Source: Phycisphaerae bacterium (GTDB lineage: Bacteria > Planctomycetota > Phycisphaerae > Sedimentisphaerales > Anaerobacaceae). Taken from it: DNA of 52,636 bases. The first letter of the stretch is position 1, and the number at the start of each line of letters is the position of its first letter. Of this stretch, positions 10,477-20,100 are shown in pieces. The stretch spans positions 1 to 52,636 of the forward strand of contig JAIPFM010000188.1 in assembly GCA_021736645.1 (NCBI GenBank). Direction: 5' to 3'. The position numbers and the translations under genes were made by a program. The notes beneath the pieces are model-generated. The model saw only the letters and a list, made by a program, of their open reading frames with translations. It ran no database searches and was not told the origin of the DNA.

Positions 10477-13269
10477 TCACTGGGTGAGGCGGCGAGTCAG
10501 CGTGCGTAAAACGGTATCGAGTACGGCATCCAGATGCAAGCCAATGTCTTGGGCCAGAAACCGCAATACGAGGTAGCCATGTTCCTGCAGGAGCACATCC
10601 TTGCGGCGGTCGCGGCGGTAGGCATCTGGATTGTCCAGGTGCTGATCACCATCCAGTTCAATGGCCACACGGCCCTTGACCCACAACAGATCCACCTCCA
10701 TTTGGCCCCAGCCGTCAAAGGGGATGGGCAGCTTGGCGTTCAACTGGAAGAGACCTGCTGTTTCCGGTAGGGTTTCCAGGCGCCGGTACAGGAAGGCTTC
10801 GCTTGCACTGCGTGCACGATCAGCCCCCTTGGACGCGGGTTCAACGGTGCGTGCAGCATGCACGAAGAGATTGGCCAGCGAGTCATCCACGCCGTCACGG
10901 ACCAGGCGGCGCACGCTGGCTGCATAATCGTTTTTCCATTTCGGATCAACAGGCAAAGGCACGTCAGGCGGCCATCCCGGGACCGCACTGGCGGGTAGCA
11001 AAATTGAATATCCCACGGCCTCGTAACTGCGACATCGCCGGTCGAACATACGTGACAGCATGGGGACATTCAAATCGGCATAGTCATACACACGCACTTC
11101 TCGCTTGCCTTGATTGAGACGATGCAAACGGCCCACATACTGAGCAATCGTTCCTCGCCAGGACACCGGCAGCGTCACGAATAGAGTATCCAGACGCGGA
11201 TCATCAAATCCTTCTCCGATATAGCGTCCGGTTGCCAGTATTACACGCGGCTCATCCTCTGGGATGGACACCATGCGTAATGAAACCTCACGCATTTGTT
11301 TGATCCCCATGCCGCCACTGAGTACGATGACATGGCGAATCTTGGGCGTCAATTGGGCAGCCAGGCTTTCGAGGTGTTCTTTACGCTCCGTTAAAACCAA
11401 TGGAGAGCGTCCCTCATCCGCGGCATGCACTACGTCCTCACAGATAAGCCTGTTACGTTCGTCATCAGCAATCAGCTCACTGTAAAGGGCCTGAAATTGG
11501 AGGCGTCTGTCTGGATCAGCAGGGTGTAACGGCTCAAAGGAGGTCGGACGCACATGCACCGTGTGGTCAAAGGGACGCTCATTCGCCTGAGACTTGGCAT
11601 CCACGCGATACCGTATGGGTCCGCACTGCATGAAGATGATTGGATGGTGTCCATCCTTGCGCGTCACCGTGGCGGACAGCCCTGTCACATACTTGGCCTT
11701 GGCATGGCGGATGACCTGTTCGAAACTCGATGCGGAAAGATGGTGACATTCATCTGCAATGATGTACCCATAGTCCGCCACACGATCCTTGACCACGCCC
11801 TTTCTGACCAGACTCTGGATGATTGCGACATCCAGTGACCCTTTGGGTTTATTTCGACCGCCACCGATACGACCGATGGTCTTCTTGGGCAGATCCAGGA
11901 ACGTGGACAAACGGTCAATCCACTGTTCCAACAACTGACGACGATGCACCAGCACCAGTGTGTTGACACTATGTTGAGCAATCAACCAGGCGGCAATCAC
12001 GGTTTTGCCAAAAGCGGTGGTCGCAGATAATACGCCTGTGTCATGGGCAAGCATGGCCTGAGCAGCCTTGGCCTGATCTGGACGCAAGGTGCCGGAAAAC
12101 TGAACATCAATCGGGACACCGGCAAATCGCTTATCCTGAGAGATGATCTTGATTCCCAAATCGGTCAATAGCTTTTGAACATCCTCCAAGCAGCCCCGCG
12201 GCAGAGCGACATATTGATCCAAATCCTCAGCACAGCCAATAACACGCGGCTTATCATAGGTCGGTAGACGCATGGCCTGGGCCTTATAGAATTCCGGATT
12301 CTGGAAGGCAGCCAATCGAATCAGGCGATTACGTAAACCGGGGGGCAGCGATGCCTTGGGCATGTAGATCCGGTCACTCAGGGTCAACTCCAGTGATTCA
12401 GGCAAGGGGCCGTCAATTGATGGCTGGCGTCCAGGCGGAGGTGCAGTCCATGGCTCTTGATCATCTTCGGTAAGGGCCATGCGGACCCCTACAATACGAC
12501 CTTTTCTCTCAGCGGCATGCACGAGATCTTCAATGGTCGAGCGGTCGATCTTGCCTATGGATGACAGATAGGCCCATTGATCGGGGTAAGGCTGAGCCGT
12601 TTCGTCGATGAACTCGGTGTGACCACATTCCCTCGCATGCTTCTGGAGCGGCAGGGCGATCAGATTGCCGAAACCGCCCTGGGGTAAGGTGTCCTGATTG
12701 GGAAAGAATCGATCGTATGAATCCAGGCCCACGTCCGGTCTGCGTTCCATGGTTTCGGTCAAGATGTTTGCACCCAACCGCCGTGCCAGGCCTGCGGGAA
12801 TCGGCTCAGAAAAGAACAACCAGACATGTCCACCCTGACCGGATCGAGACCACTCCAGGGAGGCTGTCAGGTTCATGCCCTGGCAGGTGGCCAAAAAGGC
12901 GCAGGCATCCTCCTGCCAGGTTTTTTTGTCAAAATCAACCGCCAGAAAAAAGCAGGTCTCGTCCCGCAGCATCGGGTAGACGCCCATGACAAAATCACGT
13001 CCCTCATCATCCTGGCCCAGCAGATGCCAACGGATCACCTCGTCAGTGACCGGAAGTAAACGACGCTGGACGCAATCGACACACTTGACCCTCGGCTTCT
13101 CGCATATCCCACGAATCCACTCATTGGCACACACCGGTTGATACCCCGATTTCCCAGTTCGCCGATTTTCAAACCGGCGCGGATACACATCATCTCGTCC
13201 CAGAAAAAGCGATCGGAACAAAGCAATCTTGGCCGTGGGTGGAGAATGATCGTTAATAGAATCATCCAT
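10477..13269 (-). CDS. TOTE-type conflict protein: AEP primase-polymerase + SF2 helicase + DUF559/Vsr-like nuclease
   Basis: 930 residues from the ATG at 13269, which has TAAGG upstream; a longer start at 13299 would overlap the Fic gene by 20 bases but has no ribosome site. Order of parts: a four-Cys zinc ribbon (Cys47, 56, 63, 66), then an archaeo-eukaryotic primase domain with AVDFDK (Asp112, Asp114), GGHVWLFF (His148) and SYDRFFPNQD (Asp186). Next comes an SF2 helicase with Walker A ATTAFGKT (416-423), DECH box (506-509), LSAT, and QYVGRLHR in motif VI. The last 80 residues are a small restriction-like fold (MEVDLLW, IELDGDQH, VLRFLAQDI). The combination matches the TOTE conflict systems defined by comparative genomics, thought to act against invading DNA. 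The gene lies directly downstream of Fic on the same strand. The fusion of all three parts into one chain is clear; the biological role is inferred. Confidence 0.85.
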   Translation of the reverse strand: MDDSINDHSPPTAKIALFRSLFLGRDDVYPRRFENRRTGKSGYQPVCANEWIRGICEKPRVKCVDCVQRRLLPVTDEVIRWHLLGQDDEGRDFVMGVYPMLRDETCFFLAVDFDKKTWQEDACAFLATCQGMNLTASLEWSRSGQGGHVWLFFSEPIPAGLARRLGANILTETMERRPDVGLDSYDRFFPNQDTLPQGGFGNLIALPLQKHARECGHTEFIDETAQPYPDQWAYLSSIGKIDRSTIEDLVHAAERKGRIVGVRMALTEDDQEPWTAPPPGRQPSIDGPLPESLELTLSDRIYMPKASLPPGLRNRLIRLAAFQNPEFYKAQAMRLPTYDKPRVIGCAEDLDQYVALPRGCLEDVQKLLTDLGIKIISQDKRFAGVPIDVQFSGTLRPDQAKAAQAMLAHDTGVLSATTAFGKTVIAAWLIAQHSVNTLVLVHRRQLLEQWIDRLSTFLDLPKKTIGRIGGGRNKPKGSLDVAIIQSLVRKGVVKDRVADYGYIIADECHHLSASSFEQVIRHAKAKYVTGLSATVTRKDGHHPIIFMQCGPIRYRVDAKSQANERPFDHTVHVRPTSFEPLHPADPDRRLQFQALYSELIADDERNRLICEDVVHAADEGRSPLVLTERKEHLESLAAQLTPKIRHVIVLSGGMGIKQMREVSLRMVSIPEDEPRVILATGRYIGEGFDDPRLDTLFVTLPVSWRGTIAQYVGRLHRLNQGKREVRVYDYADLNVPMLSRMFDRRCRSYEAVGYSILLPASAVPGWPPDVPLPVDPKWKNDYAASVRRLVRDGVDDSLANLFVHAARTVEPASKGADRARSASEAFLYRRLETLPETAGLFQLNAKLPIPFDGWGQMEVDLLWVKGRVAIELDGDQHLDNPDAYRRDRRKDVLLQEHGYLVLRFLAQDIGLHLDAVLDTVLRTLTRRLTQ

Positions 13270-13279
13270 TGCTTGTGCC

Positions 13280-14395
13280 TTACCTGAGCCTGATTTCATA
13301 GCGACTAGTTCTGCCGCTGCCGATTGGCTTTAAGGCTCCGATTTGAGACAAATATTGCAGGTCACGAGTGGCGGTTGCCTTGGAAACCCCAGCCAGAGAC
13401 ATAAACTTTCTGGCACTCATGCCGCCGGTAAATCCCTCAGGCCCTTCTTGCAGCATTCTTTGGATGACCTTTGCCTGACGGTCATTAAACTGGCCTTTGT
13501 ATTGATCAAAGAATTTTGTCTTCTGGAGAATGAACTCGATCTGTGCCTCTGAATCCTTTTGTGCCTCCAACACCATGTTAGCGAAGTAGATGACCCATTC
13601 CGTGATCTCGTTCGATTTCTGCGCCTTCTCCAAGGCATCGTAATAGACCTTCCTATGACTCTCAATGGTTTTTGACAAACTCATCAAGACAGGACGTCCA
13701 AGGCCCTGGGCCAGAGTTTTTTCTGCAATAGCTCGACCTAGACGTCCATTGCCGTCGTCAAAGGGATGAATGCTCTCAAAATAAAGGTGAGCCACCGCTG
13801 ATCGAATCGGTGCGGGCTTGACTTCATTGATATTGCCCGGAGCCGTAGCATAAAACCAGGCCAAAAACTGTTTCATCATGTACGGGACTTCTCGAGAAGG
13901 CGGTGATTCAAAATGGACTTTAGGGCGATCCAGGCGTCCGGATACGATCTGCATCGGTTCCGAGTGGGTCCGCCATTGCCCAACAGTCAATTTGTAATTG
14001 TCGGTCAGGTGACTAAACAGCATACGGTGCCATGCAAAGAGTGTTTCCTGAGTCATAGGATCTGCGAAGGTTTGACGCACATCCACCATCAGATCAGCCA
14101 CCCCTTGAGCTCGGCCATCGCCCACCCGTTCCAGGGGTGCATTCAAACCAAGGTTATTTCGGATTGAAGACATCACATCACGGCGACTCAGATACTCGCC
14201 TTCAATTTCAGATGTCTTGACGGCCTCACACACCATCCAGTCAACCATGGCTTCGATTTGAATATCATCGGAGAGCCCCTTCATCGCCCCACTGACTTGA
14301 CCTGTCTTTTCTGCAAAACAGAACAATGCATCCTGTACAGGCGTCAAGTCATACTTGAACTCAGGCCAATCCGGTTGTTGCCAATTATACGTCAT
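13280..14395 (-). CDS. Fic-domain AMP-transferase with N-terminal inhibitory helix and C-terminal winged helix
   Basis: 371 residues. The Fic core HPFDDGNGRLGR (210-221) is intact and predicts transfer of AMP (or another NMP) to a hydroxyl of a target protein, or its removal. An N-terminal DUF4172-like segment begins YNWQQPDWPEFKYD. TSEIEG (61-66) fits the (S/T)xxxE(G/N) inhibitory motif, so this is a class II, self-inhibited Fic protein. Residues 330-371 (SARKFMSLAGVSKATATRDL, then IGSGRTSRYEI) form a winged-helix DNA-binding domain. The first gene of a two-gene unit, it is followed after 10 bases by the primase/helicase/nuclease. Its own promoter carries three repeated sites (14394-14449), which the winged helix may bind. 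The target is unknown. Confidence 0.9.
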   Translation of the reverse strand: MTYNWQQPDWPEFKYDLTPVQDALFCFAEKTGQVSGAMKGLSDDIQIEAMVDWMVCEAVKTSEIEGEYLSRRDVMSSIRNNLGLNAPLERVGDGRAQGVADLMVDVRQTFADPMTQETLFAWHRMLFSHLTDNYKLTVGQWRTHSEPMQIVSGRLDRPKVHFESPPSREVPYMMKQFLAWFYATAPGNINEVKPAPIRSAVAHLYFESIHPFDDGNGRLGRAIAEKTLAQGLGRPVLMSLSKTIESHRKVYYDALEKAQKSNEITEWVIYFANMVLEAQKDSEAQIEFILQKTKFFDQYKGQFNDRQAKVIQRMLQEGPEGFTGGMSARKFMSLAGVSKATATRDLQYLSQIGALKPIGSGRTSRYEIRLR

Positions 14396-14449
14396 GAGCC
14401 GATTATAGAGGTTAATCGGCTCATGATCAATGAGTTTATGAGCCGATTA
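14394..14449. repeat. Three copies of the 12-mer ATGAGCCGATTA forming an operator-like array
   Basis: Copy 1 (14394-14405) overlaps the -10 box and the Fic start codon. Copy 2 (14413-14424, inverted) fills the -35/-10 spacer. Copy 3 (14438-14449, direct) lies just upstream of the -35 box. A degenerate fourth (AATTGGCTCT) is at 14458-14467. All copies are exact over 12 bases. A protein bound here would block RNA polymerase, so this looks like an autorepression site. The Fic winged helix is the likeliest reader, by inference. Confidence 0.75.
14402..14430 (-). promoter_or_regulatory. Sigma-70-type promoter of the Fic operon, giving a near-leaderless mRNA
   Basis: On the minus strand, TTGATC (14430-14425) and a perfect TATAAT (14407-14402) are separated by exactly 17 bases. 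The A of the Fic ATG lies only seven bases after the -10 box, so transcription should begin at or within a base or two of the start codon and leave no room for a ribosome site. None is present. Confidence 0.7.
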
Positions 14450-14609
14450 GGCATAAGAATTGGCTCTTCAGGCAAAGCCACTCTCTTGGGGTAGGCATAT
14501 TGCCCTGAACAGAATATAATGTCAGTATCTTCGACGCTTCAGGGCGATCTTCCTGGATTGGGAGAAAGGTAAGTCATTATTAACAGAGAATTGAGTGAGG
14601 TCTTTGGCC

Positions 14610-15239
14610 ATGTGGAATACATCCAAAGGAAAACGTACACTCAAGGGAGCCGAAGCAGCACTCTTTGCAGAGGGGTTGCTGACTCTCATTGACGATTCAT
14701 CTAACTGGAATTTTGAAGACTATCCCATGGGTATCAAGGCCTACGATACGCTTACGCCCGGTCAGCAGGTGTCTGCCCTTTGGACCATTGCTTATGGGCT
14801 GCTTGCGGATGAGGTCAAATCCATAAAGCACACCGCCGCACTGGAGGGTGCCATTGCGACCGTGTTCAGACAAATTGAGGACCGGCTCGAGGTTGAACTG
14901 GACGACACGGGTTCAGGATTTGAATGGCGAAGACTGGTCATTGCTGCCAGAAAGGCTGCTGATGCAGAAGATGTCTTGCCCCTGGAATGCAGCGACTTTG
15001 ATGCCTGGCAATTCGAAATTGAACAGATGGAAGACAACATCCTCTGGGACAATGACTTTGACACCAACGAACTTGCCATGGATTTGCCTCCAGAACAAGC
15101 CGAGCCATTCAGAGAACTCATGGGCATCCCCGATGACTATGCCTTGACCCTCCCGGAAGATCTCAATCCGAGACAAATGGAGGCCACCATCGAAGAGATC
15201 AGAAACCTGTGCTCTCGTACGATTGTTCTGCCCGATTAA
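14610..15239 (+). CDS. Hypothetical acidic protein, function unknown
   Basis: 209 residues from the ATG at 14610, nine bases after GAGG; a GTG at 14595 is the alternative. The protein is soluble and acidic with no signal peptide or membrane segment. It has an aromatic-rich N-terminal half (SNWNFEDYPMGIKAYDTLTP, ALWTIAYGLLADEV) and a very acidic middle (MEDNILWDNDFDTNELAMDL). I do not recognise the family. It is followed after 11 bases by the DTW-domain tRNA-modifying enzyme, so the two may be co-transcribed. It is divergent from the Fic operon, with the repeated operator region between them. Confidence 0.65.
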   Translation: MWNTSKGKRTLKGAEAALFAEGLLTLIDDSSNWNFEDYPMGIKAYDTLTPGQQVSALWTIAYGLLADEVKSIKHTAALEGAIATVFRQIEDRLEVELDDTGSGFEWRRLVIAARKAADAEDVLPLECSDFDAWQFEIEQMEDNILWDNDFDTNELAMDLPPEQAEPFRELMGIPDDYALTLPEDLNPRQMEATIEEIRNLCSRTIVLPD

Positions 15240-15250
15240 GAACCCTGTCT

Positions 15251-15853
15251 ATGGCCGGTGGAAAATGGAAATCATGTCGCTGTTTTCGTTGTCGGATGCA
15301 CGCTCAATTGTGCATCTGTTCGGCCACGCCCAGACTGGATCTGGCCACGCGGTTGATCGTGGTCATGCATTTTCGTGAAATGACAAAGCCCACCTCAACC
15401 GCAATACTGGCCTTGAATGCCCTGAGTCACAGTGAATGTCGCCTTCACGGAGAGATGCATCAGCCACTGGACCTCGAGGATCTCAATGATCCCAACAGGC
15501 GTCTGCTTGTCCTCTACCCTGATCCCAATGCCACCACCTTGAGTGCTTCATTCTTGCAGCAAGACGATCGTCCCGTGACCCTCCTGGTGCCTGATGGTAC
15601 ATGGCGACAGGTCGCCAATATGAGACGCCGCCTCCTTGGACTTCCCTATGCTGAAACCGTCAGATTGTCCGAAGGCCCTCCGGGGGAATGGACTGTACGA
15701 AAAACCACGAATCCCAATCAACTCTCCACCTTTGAAGCCATTGCAAGGGCCTATGGCATCATAGAGTCCCCGCATGTCCAAAACGAACTGGAAACAGTCT
15801 TCCGTCTGATGGTCCGACGAATTCGCTATACTCGGGGCTTAGGTGATCTCTAA
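15251..15853 (+). CDS. DTW-domain tRNA-uridine aminocarboxypropyltransferase (TapT-like)
   Basis: 200 residues starting at ATG 15251; an upstream GTG would only add residues encoded within the previous gene. It begins with a cysteine cluster (CRCFRCRMHAQLCIC), as in the TDD/DTW superfamily. LVPDGTWRQVANMRRR carries the D-x-T-W signature, and the loop EGPPGEWTVRKTTNPNQLST is the usual site next to the SAM pocket. Family members such as E. coli TapT transfer the 3-amino-3-carboxypropyl group of SAM to uridine 47 of tRNA. Length and layout are normal for the family. Its TAA overlaps the TAG of the convergent metV-like gene by two bases in the shared sequence CTAA. Confidence 0.85.
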   Translation: MAGGKWKSCRCFRCRMHAQLCICSATPRLDLATRLIVVMHFREMTKPTSTAILALNALSHSECRLHGEMHQPLDLEDLNDPNRRLLVLYPDPNATTLSASFLQQDDRPVTLLVPDGTWRQVANMRRRLLGLPYAETVRLSEGPPGEWTVRKTTNPNQLSTFEAIARAYGIIESPHVQNELETVFRLMVRRIRYTRGLGDL

Positions 15854-16518
15854 ATCCGATGATCTTCCCTCACAAATCCTCGGCAGCCGCCGGACTGGCT
15901 GGTGCTCCAGTCCTTGGGGAGATTGATTTTTCCGAGTCTGTCGGTTTGACCGATGTTGGTGAGGCGCTGGTAGATGAGCTGCCAGGCGCAGGGGATGTCC
16001 GGACGCACTTCGCAGCGGTCTTCTCTCGACCCGCCGCAGGGGCCGTTGAGCATGTGCTTGGCACAGCGGGTGATGGGGCAGATGCCGCCGAAATCGTGGA
16101 GTACACAGGCGCCGCAGGACGCACATTTTTCTCCCCACACGCCGCGTTCTTCCAGGATGCCGAGGAACACGGTGTCCAGTCCGGCATAGACCGGCTTGTT
16201 GGGAAAGCGTTCGGCAATGGCCTGAACACCGGCTCCGCAGCCGATGGACAGGACGGCTTCGACTTTTTCTATGGCGTCGGCAGCCTCTTCGATAAAGATG
16301 TTGTCACATTGTCGTTCAATGGTGAGTTCATCCACCTGCAGGGGGTGCCCTCCAAGGCGGCTGGCCATGCGCAGGGCAGAGGCAATGATGCAGACCTCGC
16401 GCTGGCCACCGGAGAGGCAGACCGTGACACAGGTGCCGCAGCCGAGCACCAGGACGCGCTGGTGGCCCTTGAGGATCTCAATCAGGTCGGGGATGGTTTT
16501 TCTTTCGGCAACGATCAT
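15850..16518 (-). CDS. metV: MetV-like zinc/FeS subunit of methylene-tetrahydrofolate reductase
   Basis: 222 residues. The N-terminal half has VLVLGCGTCVTVCLSGGQ and a second VLSIGCGAGVQAIAERFP, two cysteine-bearing glycine turns. The C-terminal half has CASCGACVLHDFGGICPI, RCAKHMLNGPCGGS and DIPCAWQLIYQRL, the hallmark of the MTHFR C-terminal/MetV family. In acetogens such as Moorella, MetV binds zinc or FeS and pairs with MetF in a complex with HdrABC and MvhD. Here it is the last gene of the operon, while metF is near the front. GGAG precedes the ATG. The product should be cytoplasmic and soluble, with its electron-transfer partner encoded 77 bases upstream (MvhD). Confidence 0.88.
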   Translation of the reverse strand: MIVAERKTIPDLIEILKGHQRVLVLGCGTCVTVCLSGGQREVCIIASALRMASRLGGHPLQVDELTIERQCDNIFIEEAADAIEKVEAVLSIGCGAGVQAIAERFPNKPVYAGLDTVFLGILEERGVWGEKCASCGACVLHDFGGICPITRCAKHMLNGPCGGSREDRCEVRPDIPCAWQLIYQRLTNIGQTDRLGKINLPKDWSTSQSGGCRGFVREDHRI

Positions 16519-16539
16519 ATGGTACTCTCCGGTTTATTG

Positions 16540-16633
16540 GGTTCACGGTTCAATGCTAGGGGAACTTCGCGTTCTATTTTAACCTGTTCATGTTATCAAC
16601 TCTGCACTTTAGACTCTGGACGCTCAACTTCAT
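16540..16633. repeat. 7-nt-phased tracts at the end of mvhD
   Basis: Positions 16599-16633 read as five successive heptamers on the plus strand (ACTCTGC ACTTTAG ACTCTGG, then ACGCTCA, ACTTCAT), all of form AC(T/G)NNNN. Two further heptamers GGTTCAC GGTTCAA lie at 16540-16553. The first tract encodes the last codons of the MvhD protein (the ERPESKVQS tail), so the repeat appears to have extended the coding region. Confidence 0.6.
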
Positions 16634-17042
16634 TCAGCGGGCTGGGTCCCAGTTTACGCACGGTTTCGATCATGTCCGTGATCAGTTCGGTGAAGGGGCG
16701 TCCCATGGAGGCGGACACATTGACCATTCGCAGGCGCTCTTCTTCCAGGCCGAGTTCAGCCAGCATGTTTCGTGTGTAGTTGACCCGTTTCTTGGCAAAG
16801 AGGTTGCCTTCAATGAAGTGACAGCCGCCTTCCAGGCAACCGGCCACCAGTACACCGTCTGCGCCTTTTTCGAAGGCCCTCATCAAAAACTGGACTTCCA
16901 ACCGTCCTGTGCACGGCGTCTTGATGATGCGCACATTGGGCGGATACTGGATACGCATGGACCCGGATAGGTCCGCTGCAGCATACGCACAGTAGTTGCA
17001 GCAAAACGCCACGATTTTGGGTTCAAAAACTTTTGATTCCAT
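16596..17042 (-). CDS. mvhD: MvhD-like hydrogenase/heterodisulfide reductase delta subunit (2Fe-2S)
   Basis: 148 residues, ATG at 17042 preceded by AAGGA. It shows the full MvhD pattern: VAFCCNYCAYAAADLSG at the N-terminus, IIKTPCTGRLEVQFLMRAFE, then VAGCLEGGCHFIEGNLFAKK. These cysteines bind one 2Fe-2S cluster. MvhD passes electrons between a partner dehydrogenase and HdrA. It sits between the HdrA-type gene and metV, as in acetogen metVF-hdrABC-mvhD clusters. The last 10 or so residues come from a heptamer repeat tract and are probably not functional. A divergent second copy is encoded at 31359-31802. Confidence 0.9.
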   Translation of the reverse strand: MESKVFEPKIVAFCCNYCAYAAADLSGSMRIQYPPNVRIIKTPCTGRLEVQFLMRAFEKGADGVLVAGCLEGGCHFIEGNLFAKKRVNYTRNMLAELGLEEERLRMVNVSASMGRPFTELITDMIETVRKLGPSPLNEVERPESKVQS

Positions 17043-17063
17043 AGTTTCCTTGATTCAATTATC

Positions 17064-17161
17064 CTCTCGCCCGTTCGCTTCACTCACTCAAGACGCAAAG
17101 GACGCAAAGAAAAAATCTGTTAACTTGTTCAATCTTTGCGGTCTTTGCGCCTTTGCGAGAG
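17064..17161. repeat. Palindromic intergenic element, 9-nt-phased
   Basis: CTCTCGC at 17064-17070 pairs with GCGAGAG at 17155-17161. Inside, AGACGCAAAGGACGCAAAGA (17091-17110) pairs with TCTTTGCGGTCTTTGCGCCT (17133-17152) with three mismatches. The right arm reads as repeating 9-mers of the kind TCTTTGCGN. It fills the 151-base gap between the HdrA-type gene and mvhD and has the same outer arms as the element at 24152-24222. Confidence 0.75.
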
Positions 17162-17193
17162 ACATACAAATGACCGCGTTTTCATGTTCGACC

Positions 17194-20100
17194 TTAAGAT
17201 CTCGTCTCCGAGGAGAACAACTCATCGATCATGGCGGTGAACTGCTGGTTCTGACCATGATTCAACTGGATGGCACAGGCCGGGCATTCGGAGGCGCAGA
17301 TACCGCAGCCCATACACTTGGCAGCCTCGATCTGGCCCTTGTGGTCGTAGTTCATATACGGGGCGCCATAGGGACACACATGCACACAGGTCATGCAGGA
17401 GATGCACTTTGTCTGATCCACTACGGAGACCTGGGCACTCACGTCGAGGTGCGTCTTGGAGAGCACGATCGCGGCTCGGGCTGCCGCGGCCTTGGCCTGG
17501 GCAATATTTTCATCCAGACATTTGGGCGAATGGGCCAGGCCGCACAGGAACATACCTTCAGTCGTGAAATCCACGGGCCGAAGTTTCACATGGGCCTCTA
17601 CATAGAAGCCGTCCGCATTGAGCGGTACTTTTAGCATGTCACTCAAGGTCTTGTTTTCGGGCTGGGGTTCAATGCCCGTGCTCAGGATCACGTGATCCGT
17701 CTGGATCTGAAGAGACTCCGGCAGGTCCGGGCTGTCCAGAGTCACGGTGAGTCCCCGGTTGTCAGAGACCACTGGCAGCTTGTCCTTGTCGTATCGGATA
17801 AACACGACCCCTGCCTCACGTGCCTGCTTGTAAAAGAGTTCCCTGAAGCCATAGGTCCTGATGTCACGGTATAGGACATAGATGCTGGCATTCGGATCCT
17901 GCTTTTTGATGGCCAGGGCATTCTTGATGGCCACAGAGCAGCAGAGCCGACTGCAATAGGCATGCTGTTCGTTCCGTGAACCCACACACTGGATCATGAC
18001 AATGGTCTTGCCTACGCCGGTAAATGCTTTGTGATGCAGCTTTTCCTCCAACTCGACCTGCGTCAGCACTCGGTCATTTTGGCCATACAGGTGTTCTGAG
18101 GTCATTGCCTGGTTCGCGCCTGTGGCGACGACAATGGCGCCGCAGGTGACTTCACCCTTGCCCTCAGGACCATTAAGTGACACGGTAAAGTGACCAATGT
18201 GACCGGCCACTGCAGTGACCTCAGTATCCAGGCGGAGATCGATCTTGGGATGCATGGTGACGCGGTCTATCAGCTTGCGTCGCATCTCGCTCATATCGTC
18301 CTGTTCCAGCGTAAAGTGAATGTCATAGAGGTGTCCGCCCAGGGCCTCGGATTTTTCAATGAGTGTGGTGGGGAATCCCTGGTCTGCCAGAGACAGGGCC
18401 GAGGTCATGCCGCTGAGTCCACCGCCAATGACCAGGCCGGTCTGATGGACCGGCAGGGTGGTGCCCTGCAATGGGGACAGGAGACGCGTGCGTCCCACGG
18501 ACATCTTGACCAGTTCGATGGCCTTGGCCGTGGCAGCCTCGGGCTGGCCCGAATGGACCCAGGAGCACTGGTCCCGGATGTTGGCCAGTTCAAACAGGTA
18601 GGGATTCAAACCCGCTTCACGCAGTGTCTCGCGGAACAGGGGTTCGTGGGTGCGCGGTGTACAGGACGCCACCACCACGCGATTGAGTCGGCGCTCCTTG
18701 ATGACCCTGCGGATGTCTACGAGACTCGTGTCCGAGCAGGTGAACATGGTATGGTCTGCAAAGATGACATTCGGCAGTGTCGCCGTGGCCTGTGCCACAC
18801 GCTCGACATCCACCACGGAGGCGATATTGATGCCGCAGTGACACACGAACACACCGATCCGCGGTTCTTCATCCGTGCTGTCGTGCTCTTCCGGATAGCT
18901 TTTCTTGGTGATCAACGTGCCGCGCACCGAACCCAACAGTTCCATGGCCATGGACGCGGCACCGCTGGCCTGGATCACGGTCTCGGGGATGTCCTTGGGT
19001 TCCTGGAAGGCGCCTGCCACGAACACGCCGGGCCGTGAGGTCATGGTCGGCGTGAATCGATCCGTGTGGCAGAAGCCATAGTCGTTCAATTCAATGCCCA
19101 GTTGTTCGGCACAGGCCCTGGCCGATGGTTGCGGCTCCATGCCCACGGACAGGACGACTAGATCATATTCTTCTTCACGGATGCGCGCGTCTTCGCCTAC
19201 GTATTTGAGACGCAGATCCTGGGATCCCGGCAGTTGCACAATCCTGGAGGGAATGCTTTTGATGTACTGGACACCTTCCTGGTTTTTGGCACGTTCGTAG
19301 TATTGATCGAAGTCCTTGCCGTGGGCACGAATGTCCATGTAGAAGATCGTGCTCTCAAGACTGTCGTCGTGGCTCTGCGCCACCATGGCCTGCTTGGTGC
19401 TGGCCATGCAACAGATGGAAGAACAGTAGTCATTGCCACAGGACGAGTCACGCGAGCCCACACATTGAATCCAGGCAATGCGTCTGGCAGGTTGATGATC
19501 CGACGGTCGAATGACGTGACCTTCGAAGGGACCGGCCGCAGAGAGCATGCGTTCGAACTGCACGCTGGTCAGGACATTGGGATACCGCCCAAACCCGTAT
19601 TCGCCTTTTCTTTCTGCTGCAAATTCCTTGAAACCCGGGGCCAGGATGACGGCGCCGACATCCAGATCAAATATCTCTTCCTGCTGGTCATAGTCGATGG
19701 CCTTGGGTTCGCAGAACTCCTGGCACACGCCGCACGTGCCGTTTTGCAAGTGCACACAGCGCTGATCGTCAATGACCGCGACCTTGGGTACGGCCTGAGG
19801 CGATGGAATATGAATGGGTGATCGTGCGCACAGACCCGCATCAAACTCGGCCATGATGCGGCGGGGCTGGTTCGCCGTGACATCATCCAGGGTGATACAA
19901 TGCGTGGGACAGACACTCACGCAGGCGCCGCAGGTCTGACACACGTCTGATTGTCGATCAAAGGGCGGGATGACACGACGTTCCATGCCGCGCCCGGCAA
20001 AGCTGATCGCACTCCTGCCCATGCGCTCCTCGCACATGCGCACGCACAGGCCGCACAGGATACAATCCTGCGCCTTTTTGGGGAACCGCGATGTTGACAG

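Noticed and set aside
17064-17161. CRISPR-like repeat
   Set aside because: The repeated units are 9 bases, contiguous and palindromic, with no spacers of constant size and no cas genes nearby.
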